A stretch of 64,000 nt of DNA from Homoserinibacter sp. YIM 151385 (lineage in GTDB: Bacteria > Actinomycetota > Actinomycetes > Actinomycetales > Microbacteriaceae). The notes under the pieces are model-generated. The model had not been told where the DNA came from, did no database searches, and saw only the letters and a list, made by a program, of their open reading frames with translations. The position numbers were made by a program, and so were the translations under genes. The stretch covers positions 2,046,001-2,110,000 of the forward strand of contig NZ_CP115175.1 of NCBI RefSeq assembly GCF_027912415.1, in the 5' to 3' direction. Position 1 is the first letter of the stretch. Every line of letters begins with the position of its first letter. Positions 53,173 to 61,969 of the stretch are shown one piece after another.

Positions 53173-54066
53173 ATGCCCGCATCCACCGAGCGCCGCGAGC
53201 TCATCGAGGTCGACGATCGGACCCGCAGCTTCACGCTGGTCGGCCGGCCCGACCCGCCCGGCCGCGCGCTCGTCATCGTCCTCCATGGCTCGAAGCAGAC
53301 GGGTGCGGTGCATCGCGAGTTCACCGGGCGCGCGCTCGACCGCCTCGCTGATGAGGGTCGCGCGGTCGTCGCCTACCTCGACGGCTACCGCGGCAACTGG
53401 AACGACGCCCGCCGTGAGAGCTCGTTCCCGGCGCGCACCGAGGACGTCGACGACGTCGCATTCGTCCGGGCCGTCGTCGAGCGGCTGGCGACGAGCCACG
53501 GGATCGACATCGAGCGCGTGCTCGTCGTCGGCTACTCGAACGGCGGGCAGATGGCGTACCGGTTGCTGCACGAGGCACCCGAGCTCGCCGCCGGCGCCGT
53601 GGTCGCCGCCGCCACGATGCCGGATGCCGCGGGGTTCACGGCAGGGTTCTCGCCCACGGCGGGCCGGCCGGCGCCCATCGCCATCGTGGCCGGCACCTCA
53701 GACCGGATCGTCCCCTACGACGGCGGGCGGATGGCGTGGTGGGCTCGGAAGCTGTTCGCCGTCGACGGGACCGCGCTCTCGGCGGTCGAGTCCGCCGAGT
53801 ACTTCGCGGCGCGCAACGGCATCCGCACCGCTCCCGCGCTGAGCGGCATCCCGTCCGCCGACGGACGGACGAGCCGGGTGGCGATGGAGCGCGCCGACTA
53901 CGGGCAGCCCGGCGCTCCGACCGTCACGCTCGTGACCGTGCGCGGCGGCGGTCACACGGTCCCCGCCGAGAAGGCCGCACCCGCGGTCCTCGGCCGCACC
54001 GGGCGGGACCTGACGATCGACCGCCTCACGGAGGAGGTGCTGGATCGGCTCCCGCCGACGGCGTGA
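53173..54066 (+). CDS. LpqC-type polyhydroxybutyrate depolymerase/esterase-like hydrolase
   Basis: 297 residues. Alpha/beta-hydrolase with LVIVLHGSKQTGAVH (oxyanion region), nucleophile S122 in VVGYSNGGQMAYR, acid in GTSDRIVPYDGG, and base His in GGGHTVP, i.e. the LpqC/PHB-depolymerase or feruloyl-esterase-like family. No signal peptide or lipobox, so probably cytoplasmic. Under the MerR-type promoter just upstream. Confidence 0.85.
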   Translation: MPASTERRELIEVDDRTRSFTLVGRPDPPGRALVIVLHGSKQTGAVHREFTGRALDRLADEGRAVVAYLDGYRGNWNDARRESSFPARTEDVDDVAFVRAVVERLATSHGIDIERVLVVGYSNGGQMAYRLLHEAPELAAGAVVAAATMPDAAGFTAGFSPTAGRPAPIAIVAGTSDRIVPYDGGRMAWWARKLFAVDGTALSAVESAEYFAARNGIRTAPALSGIPSADGRTSRVAMERADYGQPGAPTVTLVTVRGGGHTVPAEKAAPAVLGRTGRDLTIDRLTEEVLDRLPPTA

Positions 54067-54087
54067 GCGTGAGTGGCTGCGAATCGG

Positions 54088-54158
54088 AGGGGATGACGGG
54101 AATCGAACCCGCGCTATCAGCTTGGGAAGCTGAAGTTCTGCCATTGAACTACATCCCC
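54088..54158 (-). tRNA. tRNA-Gly (anticodon CCC)
   Basis: 71-nt cloverleaf on the minus strand: acceptor GGGGATG / CATCCCC, anticodon arm TCAGC-TTCCCAA-GCTGA with CCC at positions 34-36, T-loop TTCGATT. CCA is not encoded, so it depends on the cca gene product. Confidence 0.97.
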
Positions 54159-54225
54159 GAAGCGCTCCTCAGAGGAGTGCACCCACCCATCCTACCAAGA
54201 ACGGCATCCCGCTAGTCTCTTGCCC

Positions 54226-54831
54226 ATGCTCCTCAGCGACCGCGACATCCGGGCCGAGCTGTCGGCCGGCCGCATCGGGCTCGAGCCCCTCGATCTCGAC
54301 ATGGTGCAGCCGTCGAGCATCGACGTCCGGCTCGACCGCTTCTTCCGGCTCTTCGACAACCACAAGTACCCGTTCATCGACCCGGCCGAGAGCCAGCCCG
54401 AGCTGACCCGCCTCATCGAGACGAAGCCCGACGAGCCCTTCATCCTGCATCCCGGCGAGTTCGTGCTCGGCTCGACCTTCGAGCTCGTCACCCTCCCCGA
54501 CGACGTCGCCGCCCGCCTCGAGGGCAAGTCGAGCCTCGGCCGGCTCGGCCTCCTCACCCACTCGACCGCCGGCTTCGTCGATCCCGGCTTCTCGGGTCAC
54601 GTGACGCTCGAGCTCAGCAACGTCGCCACCCTCCCGATCAAGCTCTGGCCGGGCATGAAGATCGGGCAGCTCTGCTTCATCCGCACGAGCTCCCCGGTCG
54701 ACAACCCCTACGGCTCGGGCGCCTACGGCAACCGCTACCAGGGCCAGCGCGGGCCGACCGCCTCGCGCTCCTGGCAGGGCTTCCACAAGGTGGATGTGCG
54801 CTCGACGGACGCGGGATCGCCCGGACAGTAG
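54226..54831 (+). CDS. dcd: dCTP deaminase
   Basis: 201 residues; converts dCTP for thymidylate synthesis. Seen: [73 protein letters not shown] (catalytic segment) and [18 protein letters not shown]. In actinobacteria this protein often also hydrolyses dUTP to dUMP (bifunctional type), likely but not provable here. -10-like TAGTCT at 54213-54218 is 7 bases before ATG 54226; a TTG two codons earlier is unlikely. Confidence 0.95.
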   Translation: MLLSDRDIRAELSAGRIGLEPLDLDMVQPSSIDVRLDRFFRLFDNHKYPFIDPAESQPELTRLIETKPDEPFILHPGEFVLGSTFELVTLPDDVAARLEGKSSLGRLGLLTHSTAGFVDPGFSGHVTLELSNVATLPIKLWPGMKIGQLCFIRTSSPVDNPYGSGAYGNRYQGQRGPTASRSWQGFHKVDVRSTDAGSPGQ

Positions 54832-54970
54832 ACCGCGGGGCGGACCGTCCGCCCGCGGGATCACAGCCCGCGCACAGTCCATTCATCCGCACAAGCCCCC
54901 ACACTCGACGCCCGTCCGCGCTAAAGTTCGGAGATATCGGGGCGTCCGTCTCGCGGACGGTGGGGGAATC

Positions 54971-55993
54971 ATGACGCAGGTCGCTGCGGCAGCAGTCAAC
55001 ACCCTCGTCTCGGGTCGGTATCAGCTCGCGGAGGCGATCGGCTCGGGCGGCATGGGGTCGGTCTACCGCGCCGTCGACCAGGTGCTCGGGCGCGACGTCG
55101 CCGTCAAGGTGTTCCGCGCCGAGACCGTCATGGCCGATGATCTGGTGCGCCAGGAGCGCGAGATCCGCCTGCTCAGCTCGCTGCAGCATCCCGGGCTCAT
55201 CAACGTCTTCGACGCGGGGCGGCACAACTTCAACGGGAGCGTCCGCCGCTACCTCGTCATGGAGCTCGTCTCCCACACCTCGCTCGAGAAGCGGCTCGGC
55301 GAGGGGCCGCTGCTCGCGCACGAGGCCGCCGCGATCGGCGGGCAGATCGCCGACGCGCTCTCCCACGTGCACTCGCGCGGCATCGTCCACCGCGACGTGA
55401 AGCCCGCGAACATCCTCATCAACGACGCCGCGGCCGAGGGCTTCCGGCGCACGGCGAAGCTCGGCGACTTCGGCATCGCGCAGTTCGTGGAGGCGAACCG
55501 CCTCACCTCCGACGGCACCATCCTCGGCACCGCCGGCTACCTCAGCCCCGAGCAGGTCACGGGCGTCGACGTCGGCGTCGCGAGCGACGTCTACTCGCTC
55601 GGCCTGGTGCTGCTCGAGTGCCTGACCGGCGTGCAGGAGTTCCCCGGCACCGTCATCGAGTCGGCCGTCGCGCGCGTCAACCGCGACGCGACGATCCCCG
55701 AGGACCTCGCCGAGGAGTGGCGGGACCTGCTCCGCGCCATGACCTCCCGCATCCCCGAGGAGCGGCCGACCGCGCTCGAGGTCGCCGCGATCCTCCACGG
55801 CCGCCCGGCCCCCGAGCTGACCGGCACCGGGCGCCGCTCGACCCGCGCGCCGCGCGCCCACCGCAAGGCCTCGTTCCGCGGGCTCAAGGTGCGCCGGCGC
55901 CGACTCGCGCTGATGTGGACGCTGGGCGGGCTCCTCGTCGCGGGCGGGCTCGTCGCGTCGTTCCTGGTCGGGACGCTCGTCGGCGCGAACTAG
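54971..55993 (+). CDS. Serine/threonine protein kinase (PknB-like) without sensor domain
   Basis: 340 residues. Kinase domain about 16-280: glycine loop GSGGMGSVYR (24-33), K46, catalytic HRDVKPANIL (D142), LGDFGIA (D166), TAGYLSPEQ and DVYSLGLVLLE. A basic juxtamembrane region leads to one membrane helix (LALMWTLGGLLVAGGLVASFLVGTL) at the C-terminus, with no PASTA or other extracellular domain. It is likely membrane-bound. GGGGGAA precedes ATG 54971. A convergent idi gene follows. Confidence 0.9.
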   Translation: MTQVAAAAVNTLVSGRYQLAEAIGSGGMGSVYRAVDQVLGRDVAVKVFRAETVMADDLVRQEREIRLLSSLQHPGLINVFDAGRHNFNGSVRRYLVMELVSHTSLEKRLGEGPLLAHEAAAIGGQIADALSHVHSRGIVHRDVKPANILINDAAAEGFRRTAKLGDFGIAQFVEANRLTSDGTILGTAGYLSPEQVTGVDVGVASDVYSLGLVLLECLTGVQEFPGTVIESAVARVNRDATIPEDLAEEWRDLLRAMTSRIPEERPTALEVAAILHGRPAPELTGTGRRSTRAPRAHRKASFRGLKVRRRRLALMWTLGGLLVAGGLVASFLVGTLVGAN

Positions 55994-56006
55994 GCGCGAG
56001 GCGCCT

Positions 56007-56076
56007 GCGGAACTGCGGACATCCGCCGCCGGAACCGCGTCCGGAGGCCGAGAGGCTCCGATGTCCGCCGTTGCGC
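56007..56076. repeat. Long hairpin, class D copy 1
   Basis: Arms 56007-56025 and 56058-56076, complementary at 16 of 19 positions around GCGGACATC, loop 32 bases, between convergent kinase and idi genes. The same core (CGGCGGAC) is seen at 61970-62030. Confidence 0.7.
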
Positions 56077-56092
56077 GCACCGCGCCGCGCGA

Positions 56093-56641
56093 TCAGCCGG
56101 GGTAGAGCTCCCACTCGCGCAGCTGCAGCGCCAGCCACGGGCTGAACGCGAACGGCGTCAGCGCGACCGCCGCCGAGAGCTGCGCCGGCTGCACCCAGGC
56201 CCAGTCGGCGACCTCGTCGGCCGCGGGTCGCGGGTCCGCCGAGACGCGGGCACGGAACACGGGGCAGATCTCGTGCTCCACGATGCCGCCGGCGTCGACG
56301 GCGCGGTAGCGGAAGTCGGGCAGCACCAGCTCGAGCTCGTCGAGCACGAGACCGAGCTCGCGCTCCGCCCGACGCGCGACCGCATCCTCGATCCGCTCGC
56401 CCGGGGACGGGTGGCCGCAGAACGCGTTCGTCCAGATGCCGGCGAACGCGCGCTTGCCGAGCGCGCGGCGGGTGACGAGGACCTGGCCGTCGGGGCCGAC
56501 CACGTGGCACGAGAAGGCGAGGTGCAGCGGGGTGTCCTCGCTGTGGACCGTGGCCTTGTCGGCGACGCCGATCGGGGCCCCGGCGTCGTCGAGCAGGACC
56601 ACCTGCTCCACGTCGGCTGAGGGCTCCAGGAGGTCGGTCAT
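56093..56641 (-). CDS. idi: Isopentenyl-diphosphate delta-isomerase (type I)
   Basis: 182 residues. Nudix-like type I isomerase interconverting IPP and DMAPP. Seen: LHLAFSCHVVGPDGQVLVTRRAL, catalytic C75 in WTNAFCGHP, the metal-binding DAVARRAERELG segment and E124 in GIVEHEICPVFRARV. It supplies DMAPP both to crtE and to the C50 elongase. Divergent from crtE with only a 20-base gap, so both share one promoter region. Confidence 0.94.
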   Translation of the reverse strand: MTDLLEPSADVEQVVLLDDAGAPIGVADKATVHSEDTPLHLAFSCHVVGPDGQVLVTRRALGKRAFAGIWTNAFCGHPSPGERIEDAVARRAERELGLVLDELELVLPDFRYRAVDAGGIVEHEICPVFRARVSADPRPAADEVADWAWVQPAQLSAAVALTPFAFSPWLALQLREWELYPG

Positions 56642-56661
56642 GTGCCCGATAGTCTCACAGC
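56642..56661. promoter_or_regulatory. 20-base bidirectional promoter between idi and crtE
   Basis: Plus strand -10-like TAGTCT (56650-56655) is 6 bases before crtE's ATG; on the minus strand GACTAT (56654-56649) is 7 bases before idi's ATG. The two -10 elements overlap and neither gene has room for a Shine-Dalgarno leader. Confidence 0.7.
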
Positions 56662-57732
56662 ATGGACGCCCCCGACCTGCTCGCGGTCGCGCGGGAGCGG
56701 CAGGCGCAGGTGGACGGCGTGCTCGACTGCTTCTTCCAGCTCGCGAAGCTGCGGGCCGCGTCGATGGGCTCCTCCTACGTCGAGCTCTGGCGCCGGCTCG
56801 AGGAGAGCACGACGGGCGGGAAGCGGTTCCGGCCCCGCATGGTGATGGGCGCCTACGCGGCACTCGGCGGCGACGACCTGGAGGCCGCCGCGAACGTCGG
56901 CGCGGCCTTCGAGCTGCTGCACACGGCGCTCATCGTGCACGACGACGTCATCGACCGCGACTTCAGCCGTCGCGGCGGCCCGAACCTCGCAGGCCTGTAC
57001 CGCGAGCGGGCGCTCGCCGCCGGCGCGGACGAGGACGCCGCCCAGCATCGCGGCATCAGCGCCGCCGTCATCGCGGGCGACCTCGCGCTCTTCAACGCCT
57101 ACCGGCTCATCGACCGCTCGGGCGCCGCCCACGCGACGCGCCACCGCCTCCTGGAGCTCATGGACGACGCGATCTTCGCGAGCGCCGCCGGCGAGCTCAT
57201 CGACATCGACTACGCGGCCGCACCCGACATGCCCCACGTCGACGACATCCTCACGATGGAGCGCCTCAAGACCGCCGTCTACTCCTTCGAGGGCCCGCTC
57301 ATGGCGGGCGCCGTGCTCGCGGGCGCCCCCGAGGCCACCGTGCAGACCCTCGCCGACTTCGGCCGCGAGATCGGCATCGCCTACCAGATCGTCGACGACG
57401 TGCTCGGGGTGTTCGGCGAGGAGACGCTGACCGGCAAGACGACGATCGGCGACCTCCGCGAGGGCAAGCGCACGGTGCTGATCTCCTACGCGACCTCCGC
57501 GCACGGCTGGGAGGGCATCCGCGGTCTCGTCGGCAAGCCCGACCTCACGGAGGAGGAGGCCGAGCAGGTGCGCGCCGTGCTCGTGACGAGCGGCGCGCGC
57601 GACTTCGCCGACGGCCTCGCCCGCTACTACGCGAACCGTGCGCTCGCGCGCCTCGTCGAGCCGCACGTGCCCCGCGCGCTCCGCGAGGAGCTGCACCCCG
57701 TCGCCGACGCGGTGCTCTCGAGGGTCCGGTAG
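56662..57732 (+). CDS. crtE: Geranylgeranyl diphosphate synthase (polyprenyl synthetase)
   Basis: 356 residues. Two Asp-rich motifs: DDVID in HDDVIDRDF (94-98) and DDVLG in QIVDDVLGVFG (245-249), with GGKRFRPRMV near the N-terminus. It condenses IPP units to the C20 precursor of carotenoids. Leaderless-looking start. First gene of the plus-strand carotenoid operon; 8 bases separate it from crtB. Confidence 0.93.
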   Translation: MDAPDLLAVARERQAQVDGVLDCFFQLAKLRAASMGSSYVELWRRLEESTTGGKRFRPRMVMGAYAALGGDDLEAAANVGAAFELLHTALIVHDDVIDRDFSRRGGPNLAGLYRERALAAGADEDAAQHRGISAAVIAGDLALFNAYRLIDRSGAAHATRHRLLELMDDAIFASAAGELIDIDYAAAPDMPHVDDILTMERLKTAVYSFEGPLMAGAVLAGAPEATVQTLADFGREIGIAYQIVDDVLGVFGEETLTGKTTIGDLREGKRTVLISYATSAHGWEGIRGLVGKPDLTEEEAEQVRAVLVTSGARDFADGLARYYANRALARLVEPHVPRALREELHPVADAVLSRVR

Positions 57733-57740
57733 GGCCCCGC

Positions 57741-58601
57741 GTGAGCCGGCTGTCCCTCTACGACCGCGTCGCCGACGAGACCGCGAGCGTCGTCATCCGC
57801 CGCTACTCGACGAGCTTCGGGATGGCGTCGCGGCTGCTCGGACGCGGTGTGCGCCAGCACGTGGAGAACATCTACGCGCTCGTGCGGGTGGCGGACGAGA
57901 TCGTCGACGGCGGGGCGGCCGAGGCGGGCGCCTCGCCGGAGGTCGCGGCCCGCCTCCTCGACGCCCTGGAGGCGGAGACGGCGGCGGCGATCGAGGCCGG
58001 CTACTCGGCGAACCTCGTCGTCCACGCCTTCGCCCGCAGCGCCCGCTGGTCGGGCTTCGGCGCCGAGCTCACCGCGCCCTTCTTCGCCTCCATGCGCATG
58101 GACCTCGAGCGTGCCGAGCACGATCAGGCGAGCTTCGAGCGCTACGTGTACGGCTCGGCGGAGGTCGTGGGGCTGATGTGCCTGCGGGCGTTCCTGCGCG
58201 ACGAGCCGGATGCCGAGACGCGGTACACGACGCTGACCCCGGGCGCGCGGGCGCTGGGCTCCGCATTCCAGAAAGTGAACTTCCTGCGGGACCTCGCCGC
58301 CGACTTCCGCGAGCTCGGGCGCTCCTACTTCCCCGGCATCCGCGTCGACGCCTTCACGGAGGCCGACAAGCTCCGGCTGCTCGCCGAGATCGACGGGGAG
58401 CTCGAGCTCGCCGCCGCGACCATCCCGCAGCTGCCCGCGAGCTCGCGTCGCGCCGTCGCGCTCGCGCAGGGGCTCTTCCAGGAGCTCTCGACCCGCATCC
58501 GCGCGACCCCCGCCGAGCGGCTCATCGAGGCGCGCGTGCGCGTGCCCGACCCGGTCAAGCTCCGCATCCTCGCGCGCGCCGCGACGGGACGCGTCGCATG
58601 A
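57741..58601 (+). CDS. crtB: Phytoene synthase
   Basis: 286 residues. Squalene/phytoene synthase family: STSFGMASRLL, YALVRVADEIVDGG (first Asp motif D-E-I-V-D), the second motif NFLRDLAADFRELGRSYFPG. It joins two GGPP into phytoene. GTG 57741; ATGA overlap with crtI. Confidence 0.94.
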   Translation: MSRLSLYDRVADETASVVIRRYSTSFGMASRLLGRGVRQHVENIYALVRVADEIVDGGAAEAGASPEVAARLLDALEAETAAAIEAGYSANLVVHAFARSARWSGFGAELTAPFFASMRMDLERAEHDQASFERYVYGSAEVVGLMCLRAFLRDEPDAETRYTTLTPGARALGSAFQKVNFLRDLAADFRELGRSYFPGIRVDAFTEADKLRLLAEIDGELELAAATIPQLPASSRRAVALAQGLFQELSTRIRATPAERLIEARVRVPDPVKLRILARAATGRVA

Positions 58602-60151
58602 GCCGCGCGATCGTCATCGGCGCCGGCATCGCGGGGCTCGCGACCGCGGCGCTCCTCGCGCGCGACGGTCACGAGGTCGTCGTGCTCGAGAAGCGGGAGG
58701 CCGTCGGCGGCCGGGCGGGCAGCTGGGAGCACGAGGGCTTCCGCTTCGACACAGGCCCCTCCTGGTACCTCATGCCGGAGGTCTTCGAGCACTTCTTCCG
58801 TCTCCTCGGGACGAGCTCCGCCGAGCAGCTCGAGCTCGTGCAGCTCGACCCCGCCTACCGCGTCTGGGCGGAGGGCGAGACGGAGCCCGTCGACGTGCCC
58901 GCCGAGGTCGAGGAGACGATCGAGCTGTTCGAGCGGATCGAGCCGGGCTCGGGCTCGCGCCTGCGCCGCTACCTCGAGCGCGCCCGCGAGACCTCGGACC
59001 TCGCGACCCGCCGCTTCCTCTACTCGACCTTCGAGAAGCTCGGCCCCGTCTTCGACCCGGAGGTGCGGGCGCGCTCGGCGCGACTCGTGCGCCTCCTGCT
59101 CGAGCCGCTCGGCTCGCTCGTGACGCGGACCGTCCGCGACCTCCGCCTCCGCCAGATCCTCGGCTACCCGGCCGTGTTCCTCGGCGCCTCGCCGAAGCTC
59201 GCGCCGAGCATGTACTTCCTCATGAGCCACCTCGACATGGTCGACGGCGTGCGCTACCCGATGGGCGGCTTCGCGCGGCTCATCGAGCGCATCGAGGTGC
59301 TCGCCCGCGAGCAGGGCGCCGAGATCCGCACCGGCCAGGAGGTCGCCCGCATCCTCGTCGAGGGCGGCGAGGCGCACGGTGTCGCCGTCCGCGGCGCCGA
59401 CGGCCGCGAGACCGTGCTCGAGGCGGAGCTCGTCGTCTCCGCCGCCGACCTCCACCACACCGAGACGCGCCTCCTCGAGGACCCCGCCGACCGCAGCTAC
59501 GACCAGGCCTACTGGGATCGCCGCATCGCGGGCCCGAGCGCCCTGCTCCTCTTCCTCGGCGTGCGCGGCGAGGTGCCCGAGCTGCAGCACCACACGCTCC
59601 TCTTCGCGCGCGAGTGGGACGCCAACTTCGAGCAGATCTTCGGCAGCCGCGCGCGCATCCCCGACACGCCCTCCCTCTACATCTGCAAGCCGAGCGGCAT
59701 CGACCCGGGCGTCGCGCCCGAGGGCGACACGAACCTGTTCGTGCTCGTGCCCCTCCCCGCCGACCCGGCGCTGGGACGCGGCGGCGTCGACGGCGCCGGG
59801 GATGCCGCGATCGAGCAGCTGGGCGACCGCATGATCGCGCAGATCGCCGACTGGGCCGGGATCCCCGACCTCGCCTCGCGCATCGTGGTGCGCCGGACGA
59901 TGGCGCCCGGCGACTTCGAGGTCGACCTCAACGCCTGGCGCGGCACCGCGCTCGGGCCCGCGCACACGCTGCGGCAGAGCGCCTTCTTCCGCGCCCGCAA
60001 CCGGAGCCGGAAGGTGCGCGGGCTGCTCTACGCGGGCGGCTCCACCATCCCCGGCATCGGGCTGCCGATGTGCCTCATCAGCGCCGAGCTCGTCGTGAAG
60101 CAGCTGCGCGGCGACACGACCGCCGGCCCCCTCCCGGAGCCGCTGCGGTGA
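58598..60151 (+). CDS. crtI: Phytoene desaturase
   Basis: 517 residues. FAD-binding N-terminus IVIGAGIAGLATAALLARDGH, then EKREAVGGRAGSWEHEGFRFDTGPSWYL (CrtI signature), and the C-terminal GLLYAGGSTIPGIGLPMCLISAELV. It takes phytoene to lycopene. Coupled to crtB and crtYe by 4-base overlaps. Confidence 0.95.
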   Translation: MSRAIVIGAGIAGLATAALLARDGHEVVVLEKREAVGGRAGSWEHEGFRFDTGPSWYLMPEVFEHFFRLLGTSSAEQLELVQLDPAYRVWAEGETEPVDVPAEVEETIELFERIEPGSGSRLRRYLERARETSDLATRRFLYSTFEKLGPVFDPEVRARSARLVRLLLEPLGSLVTRTVRDLRLRQILGYPAVFLGASPKLAPSMYFLMSHLDMVDGVRYPMGGFARLIERIEVLAREQGAEIRTGQEVARILVEGGEAHGVAVRGADGRETVLEAELVVSAADLHHTETRLLEDPADRSYDQAYWDRRIAGPSALLLFLGVRGEVPELQHHTLLFAREWDANFEQIFGSRARIPDTPSLYICKPSGIDPGVAPEGDTNLFVLVPLPADPALGRGGVDGAGDAAIEQLGDRMIAQIADWAGIPDLASRIVVRRTMAPGDFEVDLNAWRGTALGPAHTLRQSAFFRARNRSRKVRGLLYAGGSTIPGIGLPMCLISAELVVKQLRGDTTAGPLPEPLR

Positions 60152-60507
60152 GCGTGCTCTACCTCGCGGCGCTCGCCGTGTCGCTGACCGGGATGGTCGT
60201 GCTCGACCGGCGGTTCCGGCTGTTCCTGTGGCGGGATGCGCGGCGGGGCGCGATCGTCCTCGTCGCGGGCGTGCTGTTCTTCCTCGCCTGGGATGTCGCC
60301 GGCATCGGGCTCGGCGTGTTCTTCCGCGGCGAGACCGAGTTCATGACGGGGCTGCTCGTGGGCCCGGAGCTGCCGGTCGAGGAGGTCGTCTTCCTGACCT
60401 TCCTCTGCTACCTCACGATGAACCTGCACGGGGCGGCGCGGACCCTGCTCGCCGGGGCGCGCCAGGCGGAGCCGGACGCGTCTCGAGACGGGAGCACCCC
60501 GGCATGA
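60148..60507 (+). CDS. crtYe: C50 carotenoid cyclase subunit, CrtYe-like
   Basis: 119 residues, about three membrane helices; LYLAALAVSLTGMVVLDRRFRLFLWRD and the P-V-E-E motif GPELPVEEVVFLTFLCYLTMNL belong to the heterodimeric lycopene cyclase family (CrtYc/CrtYe/LbtA). Works together with the next gene's product. GTGA overlap on one side, ATGA on the other. Confidence 0.88.
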   Translation: MSVLYLAALAVSLTGMVVLDRRFRLFLWRDARRGAIVLVAGVLFFLAWDVAGIGLGVFFRGETEFMTGLLVGPELPVEEVVFLTFLCYLTMNLHGAARTLLAGARQAEPDASRDGSTPA

Positions 60508-60827
60508 CCTACTGGCTCCTCAACGCCGCGTTCCTCGGCATCGTCGCGCTCGTCGCCGTCGCCGCGGTCCTCGCCCGCCGCGGCACCCCGCGGCGCGTCC
60601 GCTGGCGCGCGATCGGGCTCGCCGCGATCCCCATGCTGATCCTCACGGCGATCTTCGACAACCTGATGATCGGCGTCGGGCTCGTCGCCTACTCGGGTGA
60701 GCGCATCTCGGGCGTCATGATCGGCATCGCGCCGCTCGAGGACTTCACCTACACGGTCGCGGCGCTCGTCCTCCTGCCCTCGCTCTGGGCGCTGCTGCCC
60801 GCCCGCGCGGAGAGGCCGGCCGCGTGA
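60504..60827 (+). CDS. crtYf: C50 carotenoid cyclase subunit, CrtYf-like
   Basis: 107 residues, about three membrane helices; FDNLMIGVGLVAYSGERISGVMIGIAPLEDFTYTV with the conserved P-L-E-D is the second cyclase subunit (CrtYd/CrtYf/LbtBC family). It cyclises flavuxanthin-type ends. Epsilon versus gamma ring specificity cannot be read from sequence. Confidence 0.88.
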   Translation: MTYWLLNAAFLGIVALVAVAAVLARRGTPRRVRWRAIGLAAIPMLILTAIFDNLMIGVGLVAYSGERISGVMIGIAPLEDFTYTVAALVLLPSLWALLPARAERPAA

Positions 60828-61693
60828 TCCGCGCCCTCCTCGTCTCGAGCCGCCCGCTGAGCTGGGTCAACACGGCCTACCCCTTCGCCGCCGCGTACGT
60901 CATGACGACGCGCGAGATCGACTGGGTGCTGGTCGTCGGCACGCTCTTCTTCCTCGTGCCCTACAACCTCGCGATGTACGGCATCAACGACGTGTTCGAC
61001 TACGAGTCGGACCTGCGCAACCCCCGCAAGGGCGGCGTCGAGGGGGCGCTGCTCGACCGCTCCCTGCACCGCGCGACCATCACGGCATCCATCGTCACGG
61101 TCGTGCCCTTCGTCGTCGCGCTCGTCGTCGCGGGAGCGCTGGCAGGGCGGCCGCTGAGCTGGCTGGTGCTCGCCGTGAGCCTGTTCGCGGTCGTCGCCTA
61201 CTCGGCGGCGGGGCTGCGCTTCAAGGAGCGCCCGGTGCTCGACTCGCTCACCTCGAGCACGCACTTCGTCTCGCCCGCGGTGTTCGGGCTCGTGCTCGCG
61301 GGCGCCGAGTTCACGCCGCAGCTCTGGGCGGTGCTCGCCGCGTTCTTCCTCTGGGGCATGGCCTCGCACGCCTTCGGGGCGGTGCAGGACATCGTGGCCG
61401 ACCGGGAGGGCGGGATCGCCTCCATCGCGACCGTGTTCGGCGGCCGCGCGACCGTGCGGCTGTCGGTCGGCGCCTACCTGCTCGCCGCGGTGCTGCTGCT
61501 CACGACGCTCTGGCCGGGGCCGCTCGCGGCGCTGCTCGCCCTGCCGTACGCGGTGAACGCGCTGCCGTGGTGGTCGGTGCGGGATGAGGATGCGGCGACT
61601 GCGAACCGGGGGTGGCGGCGCTTCCTGTGGCTGAACTTCGCGGCCGGCTTCGGCACGACGATGCTGCTCATCTGGTTCGCGCTGGCGGGCTGA
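60824..61693 (+). CDS. crtEb: Lycopene elongase (UbiA family prenyltransferase)
   Basis: 289 residues, about eight membrane helices. First Asp-rich motif YGINDVFDYESDLRNPRKGG and second AVQDIVADREGGIASIATVFGG, as in CrtEb/LbtBC elongases that add C5 units to lycopene to form C50 carotenoids. Last gene of the operon, coupled by GTGA to crtYf. The combination crtE-B-I-Ye-Yf-Eb predicts a decaprenoxanthin- or sarcinaxanthin-like C50 pigment. A family neighbour could be ubiquinone/menaquinone prenyltransferase, but gene context argues against it. Confidence 0.9.
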   Translation: MIRALLVSSRPLSWVNTAYPFAAAYVMTTREIDWVLVVGTLFFLVPYNLAMYGINDVFDYESDLRNPRKGGVEGALLDRSLHRATITASIVTVVPFVVALVVAGALAGRPLSWLVLAVSLFAVVAYSAAGLRFKERPVLDSLTSSTHFVSPAVFGLVLAGAEFTPQLWAVLAAFFLWGMASHAFGAVQDIVADREGGIASIATVFGGRATVRLSVGAYLLAAVLLLTTLWPGPLAALLALPYAVNALPWWSVRDEDAATANRGWRRFLWLNFAAGFGTTMLLIWFALAG

Positions 61694-61740
61694 CGCGCCG
61701 GACCGCATCCCGCATCCCGCGCTCGGTGCCCCCGCGCCGC

Positions 61741-61839
61741 CCCCCTCTTCCGAAATGCAGGATCGGCGGCTGGGTGATCCCGCAGGTGCTGGGCCCCAGC
61801 TGCGGACGGAGTCGTCCCATCCTGCATTTCGGGAGGGGG
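61741..61839. repeat. Long hairpin, class A copy 2
   Basis: Arms 61741-61763 and 61819-61839 share CCGAAATGCAGGAT and its complement, flanked by pyrimidine/purine-rich ends, with a 55-base loop. The core is the same as at 50092-50192. It lies in the 346-base gap between crtEb and the convergent MarR gene; no gene seen there. Confidence 0.85.
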
Positions 61840-61969
61840 CGGCTCGGGAGGGGGTGGGGTGCGGGCCGGCGCGGATTCAGGATCCGAGGCGTTGTGCGAG
61901 CGCGCTGGCGCGAATTCCGGGTCGGTGCGGGTGCCTGCTCCTGACTCCACGCCGCTCGCGGCGGGTGCG

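Noticed and set aside
54220-54225. TTG start two codons before the dcd ATG
   Set aside because: It adds only two residues and lies too close to the -10 element; ATG 54226 fits the family N-terminus.
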